Below, in pieces: positions 1 to 10,425 of a stretch of 64,000 nucleotides of DNA. Made by a program: the position numbers and the translations under genes. Location: contig NC_071328.1 in assembly GCF_010183535.1 (NCBI RefSeq), forward strand, positions 5,580,001 to 5,644,000. The letters are read 5' to 3'. The stretch comes from Caenorhabditis remanei. Taxonomy: Eukaryota > Nematoda > Chromadorea > Rhabditida > Rhabditidae. A model generated the notes under the pieces. That model did not search any database. It was not told the DNA's origin and saw nothing but the letters and a program-made list of their open reading frames with translations. The number at the start of each line of letters is the position of its first letter. Within the stretch, counting starts at the first letter, position 1.

Positions 1-1276
1 GCGGCTGCGACTTCGGATGTTCGTCTCGATACGTGGCAAGTGTTTGGACTGCGAAAGTGATCTCATTGCAACGAATTCCTCCGAATTCTCGAATGAAACG
101 ATCCGATTCAAACCGCTTTCCCAATGGAGAGTCAACAGTATATTGGAGGGCAATGTCGGCGAGGAATCTGGAATAAATTAATTTTTCAAAACCAGTAATT
201 TCGAATATCAATTCAGGTTTTTAAATGAAATAGTTCACATTTCTAATATTTTGCCCTTTTAACGCAGATGTCTACTTTTATACTCACGCATCAGTACACG
301 ATATGGCTCCATACGAAAGCGACTGCTCTCTCCACGCATCAGTTGCCATTTGGAAACTAACGGGTCCGAAGAATCCCCTACAACGTCGAACCGTTTGAAT
401 ACATTGATCACAATTGCAATATTGCATATCAGGATGCATACTATTGAAAACTGACAGGCGATTAGCCCCTGAAAATTAGAATTTTTTTTTCAAGAAAATC
501 ACAAAAATTACATGATGGTGGCAGCGAGCACGGCTTGAAACTCCAGCTATCGAAGATTTTGAAGCTTTCGACCATCGGGTCGAATGTTCTGGCTAACCAG
601 CTGAAATAAAAATTAACAACGTTTCTAGAAACTTCGAATTATTTACTAACCGGAAAAATCTGTAAAGAAATTGGACATCAACGGAGTCTTCCGACGGCAA
701 ATCTTCCGCAGCAATCATTTCTTCGTCCCAAACTTCTTGTGGATTTCTTCTGTTTACATTTGGAAATTGGTTCGGTCCTTGTCGAATTGGGGGTTTCTGA
801 TGTCTTCCGATGGTGAACTCATTGCAACGAACGAAATGACTAAAATGTTTGATTTAGAGAACAATAAGCTTTGAATTGAATTCACTAACTCATCAATATC
901 CACTTGAATATGCTTGAATTCCTTTCGAATTGTTGCACAGACCGCTTCGTTGAATGTTTTGCTGACGAGCTGGAAAAACATATTGTTGGCAAATGACTCA
1001 TCGTCTGTATTAGTGCATGTCTGCCATTTCTCATTGACAACGAGGAAAACTAACCCGATATTCCAAAAATCCTTTCAAGTCTCCTTGACGTGATCGTGTA
1101 CCAACAATGAATAACTGAAACTCATTTCTTTAAAGACTTCTCATCAGCTTCCAACAAACTTTTTGCCGACTCTGCTCTGCCAAAACTTCCATAACCTTGG
1201 CGAGTACAAGACCGGCGGAGAATGATTTGAGAACAGAGACATCTGTCTCCGGTACTTCCACTTCTCCTTCAGCCAT
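1..1276 (-). CDS. Unrecognised multi-exon protein, 5' part only
   Basis: Seven exons were built from splice sites: 1160-1276, 1055-1114, 890-969, 651-839, 512-600, 288-468 and 1-167, running off the window edge. All junction phases agree, giving about 294 residues. The start at 1276 (MAEGEVEVPETDVSVLKSF) is the first ATG. Introns are 45-90 nt with tttcag-type acceptors, typical of Caenorhabditis. No signal peptide or convincing membrane helix is seen. The product has a Trp/Phe/Cys-rich stretch in exons 5-6 (WLARTFDPMVESFKIFDSW, then a CNCDQC cluster). Exons 4 and 7 carry similar short motifs, HFVRCNEFTI and GGIRCNEITF, which may mark an internal repeat. I do not recognise the family. The gene model is well supported by phase and codon use; the function is unknown. 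Confidence 0.6.
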
Positions 1277-1511
1277 TTATCTGAAAAAAGACGGTGTTTA
1301 ATTCGAAAAAAGGAGAGAAAAATAGAAAAGCATAATGCGGAAAAATAGATTTTTTGTGTAATACTCTGCGCTCTCCAGAATTTGCACACTCTCTCGTTGG
1401 TTCGAGGGGGCGCGTTTGTTGCGGGAACATTTTAACAAGAAATTTGCTTGTTTTGCGCAGGAAAGGAAAGTAAAATATCAGTTATTACTTAGGCAGGATG
1501 TGAAAACATTA

Positions 1512-2343
1512 TTATCGGAGTAAAAAAGTTCCGACATTTTTTCTCGTTGCGGACTTGAGATTTCGGCGCCGCCCACTTTTGCAATCTTGCGGCGCGGTGT
1601 TTCGCAAGGTAAGCGCACAGTGGCGGTTTATAGTATTTTTCACGAGTAAAATATATGGAAAATGTCAGTTTTCTGTCAATTTTAAAGAATTTTCTTTGAA
1701 ATATCATTCTGAAAAGCAATATTGACAATAATTGCGTGTGTTTTATAAGTTTGTGTCACTTTTTCAACAGAACTCGTTAGATTTTCGCCGTATCTCTTTG
1801 TTTCTTTTCTTTTTCCCTTTATTGCATGATTTTTGTTATTTTTCAGGTTCCAAATGACTCTCAAACAACGTCTCTACATGTGCATGTTCCATAATCCCCA
1901 AGTTTTGTGTTAGTTTGATTTCAGAACTTTGTTTTCTCTCCGCCATTCTTTTGTTTCAGAGTGATCGCTTCCAATGGACAGCCGCCGGACATGTCGCCAA
2001 GAAGTCAACGATGTCATCGTCGCCAGCTATAAATTGGAGTTCAATTTCTGTTGTCGTGTTAGTTGCAGAAGTAGCTTTTGTTGTTCTCTCCGCCTGTATT
2101 CTTTCAGATGACCAACAGCACCACAGATTCGGAGAGGAGTCAAAAACGATGAAGAAAGAAGGCTTCAGTGTGAAATGAAGGAGAATGAAGAGAGGGAAAA
2201 ATAAGAAAATAAGAAGGAAAACGAATGGAAAGCAGGGAACTGTGATGAAGAAAGAAGAATGAAAGAGGTGGCGGAAAGGAAGAGGAAAAAACGAGAAATC
2301 TTCACAACAAATGAGAAGGGAAGAAACGAAGGAGAAGAAGAGA
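1512..2343 (+). repeat. Left terminal inverted repeat, 832 bp
   Basis: This arm matches the reverse complement of 4710-5541 without visible indels. It contains ORFs of 87 codons (1915-2178) and 60 codons (1682-1864, minus), both mirrored exactly in the other arm. Neither ORF resembles a known protein. Near 1735-1930 the plus strand carries a tttttcag acceptor-like site followed by gttag, so transcribed or captured sequence cannot be excluded. Arms this long are unusual for the superfamily, where TIRs are often under 100 bp. Confidence 0.85.
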
Positions 2344-2349
2344 CGAAAT

Positions 2350-4430
2350 CTACTCGAGTGAATCATCCCCATCGATGTCATTATCGATCTCATCATCGAT
2401 GTCTTCATCGATGTCTTCATCGATGTCTGACAACTCGTGCTCCTCGAATACTTCAGCGGAAATCTCATCATCGCTATAAGCGTCTTCGTCTTCCGAATCA
2501 TCAATGCGGATGTTAACAAGACGGCCTTGCTCATCCGTCTCGTAGAGAAGAGAGAAGTCAGTGTCTTCCAGCATCGTCTCTTTTTCCAACATCATTGCTC
2601 TCGTTTCATCTTCGTCTTTGCGGCATTTATCAAAAAGAGCTTTTGCGTCTTTTGCTTTAAAAGAACGGAGGAAGCCAATCGTTCTACTCTCCACCTGAAA
2701 ATAGAAATATGTTTCGTTGCACCTCTCATCACTAACAATCGGAACTTTGTCGTCTCTATTTCCCATATTGCGGATATTCTGCTTTGTTTGGGACCACAAA
2801 AACTCGATTGGATTCCACATGCAATGATAGGGAGGCAATCTTAGGATTTCTACTCCCCAGACTTCTTCTGCCCAGGCATCAAGTTCGTAAACTGTGAACG
2901 CCTCCTTCCCGCCGTTCTTTGCGACATATTCCTTGGACAGTTTGTACAGCTGGGGCCTCAACGTCTTTGCTGGAAACGGAACGCCATGTGCAGTAAGCCA
3001 CTTTTTAAGGTCCGCTTTCAAAGTAAGGCTGGTTGGAGGCTGAAAGAGTCGACATAAGTTTTTCATATAGTATTTTGGATATACTTTTTCCCGGGTCTTA
3101 TTATGGTACGGGGCGTTATCCATAATAAGAACCGGTTTCCGGCCAGTTGGAGCGGCGGCTGCAGCAAGAAGTGGAATAACGCGGTGCATGTATTCCTCAC
3201 ACGCCGTACTATTCATATCTCTGTGATAATCTTCATACTGCTCATCCACGTTTTGTCCCGATACTCTAAATTCTACACTTTCCGGAATTGTTCCCATTTC
3301 TGTGAGGACTGCAAGTACAATTCCTCTTTTTCCTTTTTCCTTGGGTTTCTCCGGACCAGAAACTGGGGCGCCGATATCAGCCATTTCTGCCCTCCGGTAC
3401 ATTGTTCCATTTTGATGCTGCCATCCACTTCGAGCACTCATCCCGTCATGCGCCCAGGTTTCATCGAAAGCTGCAAAAAACGCATTTTCTTTGTTCAACG
3501 TCTCCTTTCTTGAAAGATATTGCTTCCTTGCCGCGATGATGTTGGGACGTTCTTGGAGGACAGACATCCGACCAAGTTTCTTGAAACAAAATCCAAGGCC
3601 AGAAAGAAGAACTCTAAAATAAGAGAGACCGAATCGGTACTGAATTGAAGATTTGGCCCATTTCCAGATTCTTTCAGCAGTAACTTTTTCCTTTCTCTCC
3701 CAATAATTGTGGACTTCTTTCACGATCTTAGAACGTTCATACAAGGTTAATCTGGAGGCAATTTTTCTACTTCTTTCTCTTTTTCCCATCTCCTGAATCC
3801 TTCGTCTTCTTGCTGGAATCGGAAGACCTTTGCAGTAACGAGATACTGTAGATCGATGGAATCCAGAAAAAGAAGCAGTTGCCTGATTCACGGCGTGGAA
3901 CATTGTGTAGACTGAGTCAGTTCCGAGTTTCTCGTTGATCATTTTGATCATCGTTGACAGATGAGATACAATCTCTTCACCACTATTGGCTAATATCTTA
4001 TTAGTGGTGATTTTGGAAAAATCTTCCACTTTCAGTGATGCGATAGTTTTGCCGATTCTCGTGTGTACTTCTTCCATCTGACAAAAACCCAATTAAATGC
4101 TTATTCTGTTTATTCAATTCTCTCAACCTTTCTTTGGAAGTAATCATGAGCAGTGGAAACTGCTATTTCAGATGACGTTTGATTATCCACATTCGCCGTG
4201 TCACATGTTTCTACACTCTCATATTCGAAATCCGTCTGAGTCATCTTCAAACACATGAAATTATCCAGTTTGTGTGGAGTCACTTGTGTTTGCTTGTTTT
4301 GGAATTGCTTCGGGATGAATTTGAATTGCATCGGGTTGGGAACAACTGCTCCAGCAACACGAGAACCAGGTGACGGAACACTACGGAGAGAAACACGGAC
4401 CAGGCGAGGAGTACTTGTAGATGAATCCAT
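2350..4430 (-). CDS. DDE transposase of the IS630/Tc1/mariner superfamily
   Basis: Cuts and pastes the flanking element. Exon 1 is 4128-4430 (101 codons from MDSSTSTPRLVRV), a 50-nt intron follows, and exon 2 runs 4077 to the TAG at 2350. A 42-nt segment, 2695-2736, has perfect gttagt...ttttcag borders and is a multiple of three, so it may be a second intron or be retained (662 or 676 residues). The N-terminal part is presumably DNA-binding. The catalytic motifs are AFDETWAHDG, LIMDNAPYHN and CMWNPIEFLW, giving D, D and E. The second D and the E are about 105 residues apart, against about 34 in classical Tc1, because of an inserted Lys/Leu-rich segment. The C-terminus is a strongly acidic tail of about 45 residues. 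The frame is intact, consistent with a functional enzyme. Confidence 0.85.
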
Positions 4431-4709
4431 ACTTCTATTTTTTACCCTGTATATTTTCCAAATGACACTTCTTAATTAAACCAGCTTGAAGCTGCATAAA
4501 ACTTTAACTGGGGCGTACCCTAACATGAAGCCCAACATTTCAAAATTGGATAAAAACAATATTTATTAACAGTTTACACGCTAATATCATATTGCACAAT
4601 CATTTAAATGAATTTTTCCACGAAATATTATTTTCTTCTTCCTCCACTTCCTTCTTTTTCTTTTTCTTCCTCTCTTCTTCCTCCAGTTCATTCTTTTTCT
4701 TCTAATTCC

Positions 4710-5541
4710 TCTCTTCTTCTCCTTCGTTTCTTCCCTTCTCATTTGTTGTGAAGATTTCTCGTTTTTTCCTCTTCCTTTCCGCCACCTCTTTCATTCTTCT
4801 TTCTTCATCACAGTTCCCTGCTTTCCATTCGTTTTCCTTCTTATTTTCTTATTTTTCCCTCTCTTCATTCTCCTTCATTTCACACTGAAGCCTTCTTTCT
4901 TCATCGTTTTTGACTCCTCTCCGAATCTGTGGTGCTGTTGGTCATCTGAAAGAATACAGGCGGAGAGAACAACAAAAGCTACTTCTGCAACTAACACGAC
5001 AACAGAAATTGAACTCCAATTTATAGCTGGCGACGATGACATCGTTGACTTCTTGGCGACATGTCCGGCGGCTGTCCATTGGAAGCGATCACTCTGAAAC
5101 AAAAGAATGGCGGAGAGAAAACAAAGTTCTGAAATCAAACTAACACAAAACTTGGGGATTATGGAACATGCACATGTAGAGACGTTGTTTGAGAGTCATT
5201 TGGAACCTGAAAAATAACAAAAATCATGCAATAAAGGGAAAAAGAAAAGAAACAAAGAGATACGGCGAAAATCTAACGAGTTCTGTTGAAAAAGTGACAC
5301 AAACTTATAAAACACACGCAATTATTGTCAATATTGCTTTTCAGAATGATATTTCAAAGAAAATTCTTTAAAATTGACAGAAAACTGACATTTTCCATAT
5401 ATTTTACTCGTGAAAAATACTATAAACCGCCACTGTGCGCTTACCTTGCGAAACACCGCGCCGCAAGATTGCAAAAGTGGGCGGCGCCGAAATCTCAAGT
5501 CCGCAACGAGAAAAAATGTCGGAACTTTTTTACTCCGATAA
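4710..5541 (-). repeat. Right terminal inverted repeat, 832 bp
   Basis: Inverted copy of 1512-2343. It ends with CCGATAA followed by the duplicated TA at 5542-5543. Just inside this arm (4630-4709) lies a pyrimidine-rich tract between the TIR and the transposase promoter. Confidence 0.85.
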
Positions 5542-5543
5542 TA

Positions 5544-6074
5544 CTTATTCGTTTGAAAAAATATATAACATGAAAAAAACAAAGAATTTTGTAAAACTTC
5601 CGCTCAAAACTACAATCAAAAACAACGCAAAATTTATTCGTTTCAATAAACAACTCTTATTGAATATTAATTATGTGCACACAGAAAATAACAACAAAAT
5701 GCAAAAACCCATCAGTGTAACTATGACATTTAGCGATCAATGCGGCCAGCTCACGCTATAGTTGTATCATCACTTGGAAAACGCCGCTGGGGTACGAACT
5801 CGTCCGCAGCGGTGCCAAGACAAGCACCTCCCCAGCTGCGCCACTCGTGTCAACTTGGAAACGCAGCAAGAGGGCGTTTATTAATGTGAGGGCCGCAGAA
5901 AGGATGTGGAGGAGAAGAGAGGCATGAGGGAACTTCAAACCGTTGTAATTCCCGCAAATATGAACCGATTTCTCTGATTTTTCGTGAGTGTACTGCAGTA
6001 AGATAGGGTAATCTACTATAGAAAGAAGATCGCTGTATTTAACTACATTTAATAAAATTTTATTAAGCAAAATA
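5544..6074. other. Intergenic; a tRNA-like GC-rich patch
   Basis: No convincing exon. On the minus strand around 5775-5865 a short GC-rich patch contains TGGCGCAGCTGG and GAGTTCGTACCC, which resemble tRNA A and B boxes. I could not fold acceptor, anticodon and T stems consistently, so at best this is a decayed tRNA-derived repeat. An ORF at 5756-6091 (minus) looks spurious. Confidence 0.4.
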
Positions 6075-7322
6075 TCAATCCAAGTCCTCAACAGTTTCCT
6101 CCATCTTGCTCTTCTCCTTTTTCACAGGTTCATATCCTTGTTTCATACTTTTCCATGCAACAGAAACCAGCCAAATTAGTCTGATAATCACAGAAATACA
6201 AATGAAAAGAGTATAGAGAAGCATGATCGGAGTGATTTTTCCCTTGCTGAAGTACTGTGTCCAAGCTGAAAATATTTTCTGATCTAAAAGAATCTATGTG
6301 AATTGACTCACCATCAGATCCACCCTCATCTCCATTATTTCTATCGAATAGGTCTACAGGAGGATTCTCAACCCAGATAATTTCATGTGAGTATCTATCG
6401 ATGGTCTCTAAAAACGTTTGACGATTTTAAGAGAACAAGGGAACTTATTTTTTAAATCAAAAATATAATTATGATACCTCTGCATACTTTTTAAAATAGA
6501 ATAATCAACTTACCATTCGGTGCGTTCCGTAAAATATATTTGACTAAATGCATATTTCCGACACTTTTCTGAAAAAGGGAAACTCATTTTTGTTCAAATG
6601 ATATTGTCGAAATAAAAAAAGTGATACCCAGGTGTTTGCGGACTTAATGCAAAATTATTAAAATTAGCATTAAGTCCGCAAACACCGGGTATCACTTTTT
6701 TTATTTCGACAATACTGTTTCAAAAGACACCTAAATATGAATTTAATTAGAGAAAGTTGAAAGAATTCAAAATTTCTATTAAACTTTTTTAATGGAAAAT
6801 ATACAAAAACCAATGTTACTCACAATAATCTCATCGATGTTTCGAAATGACACAATGGATTCCGTATATCTCAGTTCTGAAAATTTCGAATATTTGAGAG
6901 AAAATTGCATAGTTGTATTACTTGAATCTTCTTCTTCCCATTCGTATGCCGGAAAACATCGAATGCTAACTATCTTTATTTCCATAGGGTCTCCAGGACC
7001 CTTTCTCCATAATTTCTTTGTTTTCACTCCACATTTCGGAGCCAAAGTATTACATCTGACATGTTTATAGTTTTTAGTTGCAATAACAGTGTCATTGATA
7101 ACAGTATATTCTCCATCGATGCAATCCCTTTTGTTTGAATTTAAATGTTTGTTCCATTCGATCTGTAAGAAACCTATGGCAATAATATTCGATAAAAAAC
7201 GAACTTACTGATTCATCTACAAATTTTGGTATATTTTGCATATTGAAAGAAATAACGGATGAATTCACTCGAACAAAAAACAGAAAGAGAGCCAGAAAAC
7301 GGTAAAATTGGTTGATCTTCAT
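6075..7322 (-). CDS. Type I membrane protein, tandem paralogue A
   Basis: Five exons: 7209-7322, 6824-7162, 6514-6568, 6312-6407 and 6075-6265. All phases agree; the product is 264 residues. It starts with a signal peptide (MKINQFYRFLALFLFFVRVN). An extracellular part follows with few cysteines (CIDGEYTVIND, RCNTLAPKCGVKTKK, IRCFPAYEW). Near the C-terminus is one membrane helix (ITPIMLLYTLFICISVIIRL type) and a short charged tail (KKEKSK.EETVEDLD). It is clearly homologous to the next gene at 7917-9123, with the same order of features and mostly conserved exon borders; gene B has one extra junction. Family not recognised, probably nematode-specific. A TA-flanked hairpin element sits in the intron between exons 2 and 3. 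Confidence 0.75.
6604..6712. mobile_element. 109-bp foldback MITE in an intron
   Basis: A near-perfect hairpin begins TTGTCGAAATAAAAAAAGTG and ends with the reverse complement, with arms of about 50 bp. It is flanked by TA at 6602-6603 and 6713-6714, the target duplication expected of Tc1/mariner-type MITEs. It lies inside an intron of the 6075-7322 gene and does not touch the splice sites. Confidence 0.85.
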
Positions 7323-7916
7323 TTAGAACTTCTGTTTTGAGTATGCATCGAGATTCAATCAGAAATGAATATTGCTCTCTTGAAATAATGTGTTCCACGT
7401 ACTCAAGAATGAAATTTCATGACCTTTCGTTCTTCTAAAGTTTGGATTTCTAAACAAAACCCGATCTTTTTCGTTTCCGTATTCAGTCCTAGCTTGGCCC
7501 CCACCGAGCCGATTTTCTCCGGGTTTGGAACAGGAAATCAGAAATTCCTGTGAGATGATGCCCGTATAATTTTTAGTTAAAAAATTTAGACTAGGTCACT
7601 AGGAGAACTCATTTTTAAATAATCTTTGTTTTAAGTTCCTCTCCAATGTAGCCAACGACTGCATACACAGTTTGGCGATTATTCAATTTGAAAAGAATTA
7701 AATCAGAAATCGGTAACTCCCGGAATCTGGACTCGAACTATTGGCTCCATAATTGGGAGAAGAGTTGACCATTTTGGGACGGTTCCATCGAACATTCCCT
7801 AATTCGGAAAAAATTTTTTCTTAAAAATTTTTTTTAACGTTTTGCGTTTGCTTATTCTGAAAGAAAATTGAGCAGAAAAAAAAACAATTCTAGAACTTCA
7901 TATTCTAAGCAAAATA
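7323..7916. other. Spacer between the two tandem paralogues
   Basis: AT-rich, about 600 bp. It should carry the promoter of paralogue A and the 3' end of paralogue B. No further exon, RNA gene or repeat was recognised. Confidence 0.5.
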
Positions 7917-9123
7917 TCAATCCAACTCGTCAATAGATTCCTCAATACCCTCTTTGCTCTTCTCAGTTTTCACAGGTTCATATCCTTGTTTTATACTCTT
8001 CCATGCAGTAGAAACCATCCAAATCAGTTTGATAATCACAGAAATACAAATGAAAAGAGTATAGAGAAGCATGATTGGAGTGATTTTTCCCTTGCTGAAG
8101 TACTGTGTCCAAGCTGAAAATATTTTTTCTGATCTAAAAGGATCTATGTGAATTGACTCACCATCAGAGCCATTCTCATCTCCATTATTTCTATCGAATA
8201 GGTCTTCAGAAGGATTCTCAACCCAAATAATTTCATGTGAGTATCTATCGAGAGTGTCTGAAAAAAATTGATATCATTCAATGGCGATCAGACCTCAGAC
8301 ACTTACTATTCGGTTTGTTGCGCAAAAAATAACTATTGTAGAAATCATAATTGTTCCAATCTTTCTGAATTTAAGAATTATGTCATCTCCATAATCAATT
8401 CATAACTATCTATACAAAGAGATGATGAGAAAGTGGGCGGAGCTTGATACTTTATTTTTTATTTATTTTATTTTAATTCGATATGAAGGGCAAGGAGCCA
8501 CTGATACAACCGAAGTGGATTACAAAAAGATAAAGAAATATTTGATGGGCCGATTCTGGGGGACGCAAAAAAAATAAAAATACTACAGAATTTCTAATAT
8601 TTTACGGCAAACACTGACCAAAATGCTATAAAAACTGTCATACGATCTCGTTGATTCAAGATTCCGATTTTCTGAAAACGTTCTAAATTAACAATCAAAA
8701 AATCTTCGTTCCCAACTACTTACCCATCTCCCGGCGTTGCAATTCATTTGCTGGGAAACATCCGATTGTCACTATCTTCATCTCCCCCTTTTCAACTGTT
8801 TTCTCGAATACGGTAGACACTTTTCTCGTTTTTATTGCACATTTTGGAGCCAACGTGCTACATTTCACGAATTTATACTTATCAGTCGTCGGAGATGTTC
8901 CGTTCATCACAACGAATTGTCCTTCAATACAAAAAGTAAAGTTTTTTGTTTCTTCTTCAGGAGGTACACCTAGCTGAAAATTAGTGGTCAAAATTTCAAA
9001 ATTTTTTCTAGAACTAACCATGCACTCCAGATCATAACGGTCACAATCATTGGTATCGGATGACGAATATCGGATGAGGAATAGAAAGAGAAGAGAAAAA
9101 TGGTAAAATTGGTTGATCTTCAT
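7917..9123 (-). CDS. Type I membrane protein, tandem paralogue B
   Basis: Six exons: 9019-9123, 8724-8973, 8619-8671, 8307-8364, 8162-8257 and 7917-8113; phases agree, 252 residues. The signal peptide is MKINQFYHFSLLFLFLIRYS. The ectodomain contains DCDRYDLEC, FCIEGQFVVMNGT, VKCSTLAPKCAIKTRK and IGCFPANE. A single membrane helix (MLLYTLFICISVIIKLIWMV) precedes a charged tail ending EESIDELD. The last two exons are almost identical to paralogue A (for example DRYSHEIIWVENP), while the N-terminal half has diverged, which suggests faster evolution or selection on the ectodomain. Exons 2 and 3 together correspond to one exon of paralogue A. Function unknown. Confidence 0.75.
8458..8575 (+). repeat. 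Dispersed repeat shared with 54207-54333
   Basis: A stretch starting ttatttattttattttaatt and continuing through aagggcaaggagccactgat is nearly identical to 54207-54333. Here it sits in the intron between exons 3 and 4 of paralogue B; the other copy is inside the transposon at 53975-55368. The unit reads as an open frame (RYEGQGATDTTEVD), but nothing suggests it is a gene. Confidence 0.75.
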
Positions 9124-10425
9124 TCAGAATTTCCGTGTTGAGAATCGAATTCAGAAATGGCAATTTCCTTTTCTTTTTTCTTGTTGTTTCGTAGGGAAAA
9201 AGATTTTGTAACGTGGAAATTTTATCAATTAATCGAAGAAAGTGAACAAAAACCTCGAAAAATAAATAAAATCAGAAGCTTAAAGAGTTCCCGAATTCCT
9301 TATGACGGATCTGATGCGTACCAGTTTTATTTCAGTCAGCTCTGATTTGGGGCTGCACGTCAATTTCAATTATCACTATTTCTTGTAAATTCGAATTCTG
9401 TAGACATGAATATGGTCAAAAAATAAGTTATGGACACAATTATTAAGATTATAGTGTTTCGAGACACGGTGAACACTTTGGCAAAAGTTTAGGAACCAAC
9501 TTTCAATAGTTCGTAAAGGTAAACAAATGAATTACTAGATGTCCAGCTTTCGCGATTTTAACTAGAACAATCCAACATTTATGTTAAGCGCCCCTCAAAA
9601 TCTTGATTTTCTTAAAAATTCAGGAATTTCTGAAAATTTAGTGGAACAGTTTCTGGATCAGGAATCTTACTGAAACTGTTCAAAACTGTGTATGTTAGAC
9701 TTGGTTATCAATTGAATTATCCAAAAATGATATTTTCAGAAAACCTGCTGTATCTCTGCTTTCCAATTTCCAATTTTCAAATTTCTAAATCAAAACGCGT
9801 CAAAGGCGCCCCCATCTTTCTCTCCCTGCCACTGTTACTTCAATGAAACAACTTCACCGAAACCACCCGTTTCCACCCTTTCTTATCTTACGTAGTTTAT
9901 GTATACACTGATATTGTAATCATTTGATTCTACATCAATTCCATCATTCCATTTTTTATTTTGTCCATTCGACTACACTCTCTTCGGAATTCCAGAATTC
10001 CATTTCTTCTTCTACTCCATCTCTCCCATCACTACTTGAACTGATCATAAAACATTTTCTCGTGTTAAGAGCTTAGCTAACATCGTCCCGACAAACATCA
10101 ATCGATGCTCTCGACCCGGCCGTAACTGTTTGTTTCCATCTCTGCGTCTCTTACCTCTCTCACCTCTTTCAGTTGGGTGTGGCTATTGATAACTGATAAC
10201 CCTTTAACGGACAATTTTAGAATTCAATGCTTCCTGTCAAAACTCTTTTTATGCGTTTTTTCTGGAATTTTTTACCAAGTTTTCGCAATTTTCTTTATCA
10301 TCACAAACTGATTTATTGATAATCGGTCTATTGAAGGCTCCCGTATTTCGAAACTATGAGAATTCAATTTCTGAACTTTGAGATTTTAATTAATTCCTTC
10401 CTTTTTTCCAGATTTTTTCCAGAAG
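9124..10425. other. Intergenic region upstream of kri-1
   Basis: About 1.3 kb with no exon recognised. A pyrimidine-rich block, 9960-10200, contains repeated tctc/cttt motifs that could be promoter or outron sequence. Two ttttttccag-like sites immediately precede the kri-1 ATG (10401-10425), so trans-splicing of a leader there is plausible. Confidence 0.45.

Larger units (their letters stand above)
1512..5541. mobile_element. Complete Tc1/mariner-superfamily DNA transposon with 832-bp TIRs
   Basis: The element is 4030 bp and is flanked by a TA target duplication (1510-1511 and 5542-5543). Both ends read TTATCGGAGTAAAAAAG inward. The terminal inverted repeats cover 1512-2343 and 4710-5541; they are exactly equal in length and appear essentially identical, because long ORFs inside them translate identically in the two arms. 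The single gene inside encodes a DDE transposase on the minus strand. Intact ends, identical arms and an open transposase suggest a recent insertion of an autonomous copy. A 416-bp palindrome at 48146-48561 shares the terminal 30 bp or so and looks like a non-autonomous derivative. Confidence 0.9.

Noticed and set aside
512..600. RNase PH/exosome-like reading (NIRPDGRKLQNLR) on the minus strand
   Set aside because: That frame has a stop and breaks splice phase; the frame WLARTFDPMVESFKIFDSW joins both neighbouring exons.
1915..2178. 87-codon ORF within the transposon TIR, present in both arms
   Set aside because: It has no recognisable domain, no splice support, and its duplication is explained by the TIR.
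5775..5865. tRNA gene on the minus strand
   Set aside because: A- and B-box-like stretches exist, but T stem and acceptor stem do not pair; kept only as a tRNA-like patch.
8458..8575. Possible small gene (RYEGQGATDTTEVD frame) in the two repeat copies
   Set aside because: The frame is short, copies occur inside an intron and a transposon, and no start or splice context supports it.
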